A stretch of DNA of 9,512 bases from Pseudomonadota bacterium (lineage in GTDB: Bacteria > Pseudomonadota > Alphaproteobacteria > Acetobacterales > Acetobacteraceae). The first letter of the stretch is position 1; every line of letters begins with the position of its first letter. Where the stretch lies: contig JAJXSZ010000096.1 in the NCBI GenBank assembly GCA_021784255.1, positions 1 to 9,512 of the forward strand, in the 5' to 3' direction. The position numbers and the translations under genes were made by a program. Below the pieces are notes generated by a model that saw only the letters and a list, made by a program, of their open reading frames with translations, searched no databases and was not told the DNA's origin. This document shows, in pieces, positions 4,733 to 9,512 of the stretch.

Positions 4733-7700
4733 CGCGGGAGGCCAGTGCGGCGAGGGCGCGGGAGGCCAGGGTCAAGCCCGCGAGGTCGGGCGCAGCGGCG
4801 ACGTCGCGCGCCAGCTCGATCGCGCTGGCGGCGGCGGCCGGGTCGTCGCCGCGCAGCGCGGCGGCGGCAAGCTGGTACTGCGCCGAGGTCAGGTCGGCGA
4901 GCAGGGCCGCGCGCGCGCGGTCGTGGAACGGACCGCTCGCCGCGAGCCGCGAGGCGGCGGCGCGCAGCGCGTCGAAGCCGAGCGCCTGGCCCACCAGCCG
5001 CCAGGCGGCGACGGCACGCGACGGCGGCACCGCCGCGTCGGCGGCCAGGCGCACCACCACCGGCGCTTCGGCGAGGAACGGCGCCGCGGCGACCTGGGCG
5101 GCGAGGGCAGCGGGCAGGCCGGCCTCGCGCAGCTCCTGGGCGGCGGCGCCCGATCCTGCCTCGGCCGTCGCGGCGCGCATCAGCTCGGCGATGCCCGGGC
5201 GCAGCGCGGCGAGCTCGGCGCCGAGCGGCTGGCGGTCGAATTCCGCCGTCGCCATCAGGTAGCCCGCGGTCGCTTCCTGCAGCCGGCGCATCGCCGACAG
5301 CGCGCCGAGCCGTACCCCGACCGGCGCGGCCGCGGCGTCGATCGCCTCGCATGTCGTTTCGAGATCGAACAGCTCTCCCGCGGCCCAGGCGGCGCGCGCG
5401 ACGCGCACCGGCCCGGCCTCGGCGGCGAGCCGGGCGAGGGCGACGAGGCCGAGACGGTTGACGACGGCATTGGCGAGCGCGGTGGCGATCAGCTCCCGGC
5501 GCAGACGATGGCGCTCGAGCAGGGGGGCGAAGCGGCGGCGCAGCTCGGCGGGGAAGTAGGCGAGCAGCGTCGGCTCGAAGGCCGGATCGTCGGGAAGGTC
5601 GCTGGCGAGGACCGCCTCTTCCAGCCACAATTTGGCAACCGGCAGCACGGTCGCGATCTCCGGGCGCAGCAGGGTCTCGCCGGTGTTCATGCGCGCGCGC
5701 AGGCTCGCCGTGTCGGCGAGGCCGGCGACGGCGCGGTCGAGCACGCCGTCGGCCTCCAGCGCCGCGATCAGGGCGAGGTGCGAGGGGCTGAGCTTTTCCT
5801 GTTCCTCGAGCGAAACGGCGAGAAATTGCAGATGGTTATCGCGCAGCACGTGCTCGGCGACGTCGTCGGTCATCGCCACCAGCAGCTCGTCGCGCTGATG
5901 GCGGGTGAGCACGCCGGCCCGCTCGGCGTCGGCGAGCGTGATCTTGATGTTGACCTCGTGGTCGGAGGTCGAGACGCCGGCCGAATTGTCGAGCGCGTCG
6001 GTGTCGATGCGCCCGCCGCCGCCGCCGGCACCCTGGCGTGCGTAGTCGATGCGCCCGGCCTGGGTCAGGGCGAGGTTGGCCCCCTCGCCGATCACCCGCG
6101 CGCGGACCTGCGCGCCGTTGATCCGCAGTGCGTCGTTGGCGCGGTCGCCGGCATCGGCCTGGCTTTCCGACGCCCCCTTCACATAGGTGCCGATGCCGCC
6201 GAAATAGAGCAGGTCGACCGGGGCGCGCAGGATCGCCTGCATGACCGCGGCGGGCTCGGCCTGGCCGGCGGCGATGCCGAGCAGCTCGCCGGCGCGCGGC
6301 GAGACGGCGATGCGCTTCTCGTTGCGCGAATAGACGCCGCCGCCGGCGCTGATGCGGCTGCGGTCGTAGTCGTCCCAGGAGGACCGCGGCAGCGCGAACA
6401 GCCGCGCCCGTTCCGCATACGAAACCTCAGGATCGGGATCGGGGTCGATGAAGATATGGCGGTGGTCGAAGGCAGCGACCAGGCGGGTCTGGCGGCTGAT
6501 CAGCAGGCCGTTGCCGAACACGTCGCCGCTCATGTCGCCGACGCCGACACAGGTGAAGGGGTCGGCCTGGATGTCGAGGCCGAGAGCGGCGAAATGCCGC
6601 GCGATCATCACCCAGGCGCCGCGCGCGGTGATGGCCATCTCCTTGTGGTCGTAGCCGTGGCTGCCGCCGGAGGCGAAGGCGTCGCCGATCCAGAAATCGC
6701 GCTCCTCGGCGATGGCGTTGGCGATGTCGCTGAAGGTCGCGGTGCCCTTGTCGGCGGCGACGACGAAGTAGGGATCGTCGCCGTCGCGGCGCACGATGTC
6801 CGCCGGCGTCACGATGCGGCCGGACACGACGTTGTCGGCGAGGTCGAGGATGGCGTTGACGAGGATGCGGTAGCAGGCGATGCCCTCGGCCATGAACGCC
6901 TCGCGGTCGGACGCCGCGGGCGGCTGCTTCAGCACGAAGCCGCCCTTGGCGCCGGTCGGAACGATCACCACGTTCTTGAAACGTTGCGCCTTCATCAGGC
7001 TGAGGATCTCGGTCCGGAAATCCTCGCGCCGGTCGGACCAGCGGATACCGCCGCGCGCCACCGGGCCGGCGCGCAGATGGCAGCCCTCCATGCGCGGGGA
7101 ATGGACGAAGATCTCGCGCCAGGGGCGCGGCAGCGGCATGTCGCCGGCTTCAGCACTCGCGATCTTCAGGGCGAGATACGGCTTGCCCTCGTAGTAGTTG
7201 GTGCGCACGACCGCGCGCAGCACGCTCATCAGCCGGTTGAGGATGCGGTCCTCGTCGGGGTTGGCGACGGCGTCGAGGCAGGCGGCCCAGCGCGCATCGA
7301 GGCTCGCCGCGTCGGCGCCCGGCGCGGCCCCCGGCGCGCCCCCTTGGGAGGTGGGCGCGAAGGCCGCGTGGAAGACGTCGATGAGCACGCGCGCGGCCGG
7401 CGCGTGCGCCGCCAGCGCCGCCTCGACGCTCTCCTGGCTGAAGCCGAAGCCGACCTGCTTGAGCCAGCGGTAGAGGCCGCGCAGCAGCCAGCATTCGCGC
7501 CAGTCGAGCCCGGCGAGCAGAACCAGGCGGTTGAAGCCGTCGGCCTCGGCCCGACCGTCGAGCAGCGCATCGAGAGCCGCGAGCAGGCCGGGGAAAGCGG
7601 TCTCGTCGACCGGCTGCTGCGTCTGCACGATGAAGCCGTGCAGCACGACGCGCGGCGCGCCGGCGGCGGGCTCGAGATGGTGCGGCACTTCCTCGATCGC

Positions 7701-9491
7701 GCGCAGGCCGATGCTCTGCAGCAGCGGCAGGGCATCGACCAGCGGCAGCGGCCCGCCGGGCTGCACCAGGCGCAGCACCAGACGATCCGCAGCCGAACCG
7801 AACGGGCGGTCGAGCCGGGTCGCGGCGCGGCCATTGGCGACGGCGCGCTCGGCCAGCAGCAGGTCGGCGACCGCCTGCCCGGCACTCGCGGTGTCGCGAT
7901 AGGCGGCGGGGAAGGCATCGGCCCAGCGCGCGAGCAGACGGGTCGCCTGCGCTTCGCCCAGCGCCTGGGTCAGGGCCTCGCCGAGCCGGTCGCGGAAGTC
8001 GCGCGCGGCCTGGGCAATGGCGACCTCGAGCAGCTCGACATCGACCACCGGCACGCTGCCCGGCGTGGTGCTGACGACGTAGTTCACGCGCGCCAGCGGC
8101 TCGTCGCCGAGCGCGATGTAGGAGGCGGCGAGATGGCCGGCATAGGCGCGCGCGAGCATGCCGCCGACGCGCTCGCGCAGCGCGGTGTCGAAGGTGTCGC
8201 GCGGCAGCCAGGCGATCGCCGAGACGAAGCGGCCGAACGGATCCTGGCGCACCACCAGTGCCGAGCGCGGGCGCAGGCGCAGGTCGAGGGCGCAGCGCGC
8301 GCCGGCGAGGATCGCCTCCTCCGGCGCCTGCAGCAGCTCGTCGCGCGGCCAGGTGTCGAGCACGTGCCGCAGGGCGCGCCCGTCATGGCTCTCGGGATCG
8401 ACGCCGGCATTGGCGAGGATGGTGTTCACCTTCTGCGCCAGCAGCGGGATCGAGCGCGGGTTGCGGGTGTAGGCGGTGGCGGCGAACAGCCCGTAGAACA
8501 GGCGGAAGGCGGCGACGTTGCCGGCGGCGTCAAAGATGCGCGTGATCACCACGTCGCCGTGCTGCGGGCGGTGCACGGTGGAACGCAGATTGGCCTTGGC
8601 CATACTGAGCGGCGAGGGCGCGAGGAGGATCGCGCGGATGCCCGGCGGAATCGCCTCGCGGTCGTGCAGCGTGTCGAACACGACGATCGCGGGGTTGCGC
8701 AGCAGGCCGAGGTTTTCCTCGACCACCGCGGCGAGGATGCCGTCGCCGCCGATGCCGAGGCGTCGATGCCCGAGCAGAACGAAATTATCGTCGGTGAGCC
8801 AGCGCAGGAACTCCCGCGCCGGCGCGACCTCGGCGCCGAGCGGCGCGGCGGCGACCTCGGCCTCCGCCCGGCGCAGCAGGGCGAGCATGGCGGCGTGGTC
8901 CTCGGTGGCGGCGCGGACATCGGCCAGCGCCGCGCGCAACGCCGCCTCGAGGGCGGCCCATTCGTCGCCCTCCTCGCGCGCGGTGTAGCCGACGCCGGTG
9001 CACTCGATGCGCATCAGGCTCTCGCGCACCACGGCGCAGCCGGCAGGCATCGACGCCTCCTGGCCGATGCCGTGCAGATGGCCGGCGGCGTCGCGGCACA
9101 TCGGCATGATCGGGTGCAGCAGCTTGCGCACCACGCGCCCGGACTTGGTGAGGACGGCAAGCGCGCTGTCGACGAGGAACGGCATGTCGTCGGTGACGAT
9201 CTCGACCACGGCATGCGGGCCGCTGCCGCTGCCGGGGGGGATGACGCGCAGCCGCGCCGCGCCTGGCTGGCGATCCTGGGCGAGCGACCAGAGGCTGGCG
9301 GTGGCGGTGGCGATGATGTCCGGTGTCTCACCGGCCAGCTCCGCCGTGGAGAGCCCGGCGTAGAGGGAGGCGAGCAGCCGCCCCGCGTCCGGCGGCACCG
9401 CGGGGGCGAGCTGGCGCAGCGTCTGGGTCGCGGCGCGCAGCAACTCGGCGCGGGCGCTGTCCTGCGGTGGCGTCGTGGTGTCGGGCATCAT
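4716..9491 (-). CDS. NAD-specific glutamate dehydrogenase, large (about 180 kDa) class
   Basis: A 1,591-residue cytoplasmic enzyme of the Bac_GDH family (typical length about 1,600). It converts L-glutamate + NAD+ + water to 2-oxoglutarate, ammonium and NADH, feeding amino-acid carbon into the TCA cycle. Residues 1-700 form the long regulatory N-terminus with ACT-like segments (for example HAVVEIVTDDMPFLVDSALAVL, 93-114). The catalytic core has YYEGKPYLALKI (766-777), RAGPVARGGIRWSDRREDFRTEI (807-829) and VPTGAKGGFVLK (844-855, catalytic lysine probably Lys849). The NAD-binding part has GVGDMSGDVFGNG (983-995), VIGEGANLALTQAGRIDY (1133-1150) and DNSAGVSTSDHEVNIKI (1168-1184). The C-terminal 300 residues are an Ala-rich helical domain typical of the class. 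No frameshift is evident and all core motifs are intact. The first codons are ATGATG; the second ATG (9488) fits the Shine-Dalgarno spacing better, giving 1,590 residues. It is separated from the XRE-hyf run by 248 bases and is probably its own transcription unit. Confidence 0.97.
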   Translation of the reverse strand: MMPDTTTPPQDSARAELLRAATQTLRQLAPAVPPDAGRLLASLYAGLSTAELAGETPDIIATATASLWSLAQDRQPGAARLRVIPPGSGSGPHAVVEIVTDDMPFLVDSALAVLTKSGRVVRKLLHPIMPMCRDAAGHLHGIGQEASMPAGCAVVRESLMRIECTGVGYTAREEGDEWAALEAALRAALADVRAATEDHAAMLALLRRAEAEVAAAPLGAEVAPAREFLRWLTDDNFVLLGHRRLGIGGDGILAAVVEENLGLLRNPAIVVFDTLHDREAIPPGIRAILLAPSPLSMAKANLRSTVHRPQHGDVVITRIFDAAGNVAAFRLFYGLFAATAYTRNPRSIPLLAQKVNTILANAGVDPESHDGRALRHVLDTWPRDELLQAPEEAILAGARCALDLRLRPRSALVVRQDPFGRFVSAIAWLPRDTFDTALRERVGGMLARAYAGHLAASYIALGDEPLARVNYVVSTTPGSVPVVDVELLEVAIAQAARDFRDRLGEALTQALGEAQATRLLARWADAFPAAYRDTASAGQAVADLLLAERAVANGRAATRLDRPFGSAADRLVLRLVQPGGPLPLVDALPLLQSIGLRAIEEVPHHLEPAAGAPRVVLHGFIVQTQQPVDETAFPGLLAALDALLDGRAEADGFNRLVLLAGLDWRECWLLRGLYRWLKQVGFGFSQESVEAALAAHAPAARVLIDVFHAAFAPTSQGGAPGAAPGADAASLDARWAACLDAVANPDEDRILNRLMSVLRAVVRTNYYEGKPYLALKIASAEAGDMPLPRPWREIFVHSPRMEGCHLRAGPVARGGIRWSDRREDFRTEILSLMKAQRFKNVVIVPTGAKGGFVLKQPPAASDREAFMAEGIACYRILVNAILDLADNVVSGRIVTPADIVRRDGDDPYFVVAADKGTATFSDIANAIAEERDFWIGDAFASGGSHGYDHKEMAITARGAWVMIARHFAALGLDIQADPFTCVGVGDMSGDVFGNGLLISRQTRLVAAFDHRHIFIDPDPDPEVSYAERARLFALPRSSWDDYDRSRISAGGGVYSRNEKRIAVSPRAGELLGIAAGQAEPAAVMQAILRAPVDLLYFGGIGTYVKGASESQADAGDRANDALRINGAQVRARVIGEGANLALTQAGRIDYARQGAGGGGGRIDTDALDNSAGVSTSDHEVNIKITLADAERAGVLTRHQRDELLVAMTDDVAEHVLRDNHLQFLAVSLEEQEKLSPSHLALIAALEADGVLDRAVAGLADTASLRARMNTGETLLRPEIATVLPVAKLWLEEAVLASDLPDDPAFEPTLLAYFPAELRRRFAPLLERHRLRRELIATALANAVVNRLGLVALARLAAEAGPVRVARAAWAAGELFDLETTCEAIDAAAAPVGVRLGALSAMRRLQEATAGYLMATAEFDRQPLGAELAALRPGIAELMRAATAEAGSGAAAQELREAGLPAALAAQVAAAPFLAEAPVVVRLAADAAVPPSRAVAAWRLVGQALGFDALRAAASRLAASGPFHDRARAALLADLTSAQYQLAAAALRGDDPAAAASAIELARDVAAAPDLAGLTLASRALAALASRARAAA
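4730..4769. repeat. 16-bp direct repeat with 24-bp period in the dehydrogenase 3' end
   Basis: The 16 bases at 4730-4745 recur exactly at 4754-4769. The 24-bp period equals eight codons and gives the C-terminal peptide repeat LASRALAA-LASRARAA. It looks like a small tandem duplication, or codon-constrained repetition, in an alanine-rich helix. It sits immediately next to the hairpin at the stop codon. Confidence 0.6.
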
Positions 9492-9493
9492 GG

Positions 9494-9498
9494 CCTCC
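9494..9498 (-). promoter_or_regulatory. Shine-Dalgarno site of the glutamate dehydrogenase gene
   Basis: On the minus strand the upstream sequence reads GGAGGCC followed by ATGATG. GGAGG is only 2 nt from the first ATG (9491) but 5 nt from the second (9488), the more usual spacing. This favours the second ATG as the main start, trimming one residue. The promoter lies outside the window. Confidence 0.7.
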
Positions 9499-9512
9499 GG
9501 ATCAGCCGAGGA

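Noticed and set aside
4586..5461. Plus-strand open frame opposite the 3' end of glutamate dehydrogenase, encoding an Arg/Pro/Ala-rich product.
   Set aside because: Its composition is almost entirely Arg, Ala, Pro and Gly, it has no ribosome site I can see, and it lies antisense to the Ala-rich C-terminus of a conserved enzyme.

Overview
The window is very GC-rich (codon third positions are almost always G or C) and all six supportable genes lie on the minus strand, so they read right to left. The organism looks like a high-GC proteobacterium, most likely an alphaproteobacterium of the Rhodospirillales/Acetobacteraceae kind. This rests on three things: a 1,590-residue NAD-glutamate dehydrogenase of the large GDH-180 class, an alphaproteobacterial-style mini-XRE regulator, and an Hyf gene order B-C-E-F. 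Taxonomy is an inference from composition and families, not proven here.

Right part (9512 to 4716): one very large gene for NAD-specific glutamate dehydrogenase, complete, with its Shine-Dalgarno sequence just inside the window edge. Its stop codon sits in the loop of an 11-bp GC hairpin.

Middle (4715 to 4468): a 248-base intergenic region. Its left half is strikingly AT-rich against the rest of the window and holds a plausible sigma70-type promoter and two small palindromes facing the next gene.

Left part (4467 to 1): a tightly packed operon-like run of a small XRE-type DNA-binding protein, then hyfB, hyfC, hyfE and the first 180 codons of hyfF, which runs off the left edge. Gaps or overlaps are 10-nt gap, 10-nt overlap, 1-nt gap and 4-nt ATGA overlap. 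These Hyf proteins are the membrane arm of a group-4 [NiFe]-hydrogenase-type or hydrogenase-related (Ehr) complex. HyfB and HyfF are antiporter-like (NuoL/M/N-related) proton- or ion-pumping subunits, HyfC is the NuoH-like anchor, and HyfE carries a NuoK-like segment. HyfA and HyfD of the Escherichia coli hyf operon are not in their usual positions. The catalytic subunits (HyfG/HyfI) would be expected past the left edge, so the window cannot say whether the complex makes or uses H2.

I found no RNA genes, mobile elements or CRISPR. The most interesting content is the compact HyfBCEF module and its unusual co-transcribed small regulator; the rest is ordinary conserved metabolism.
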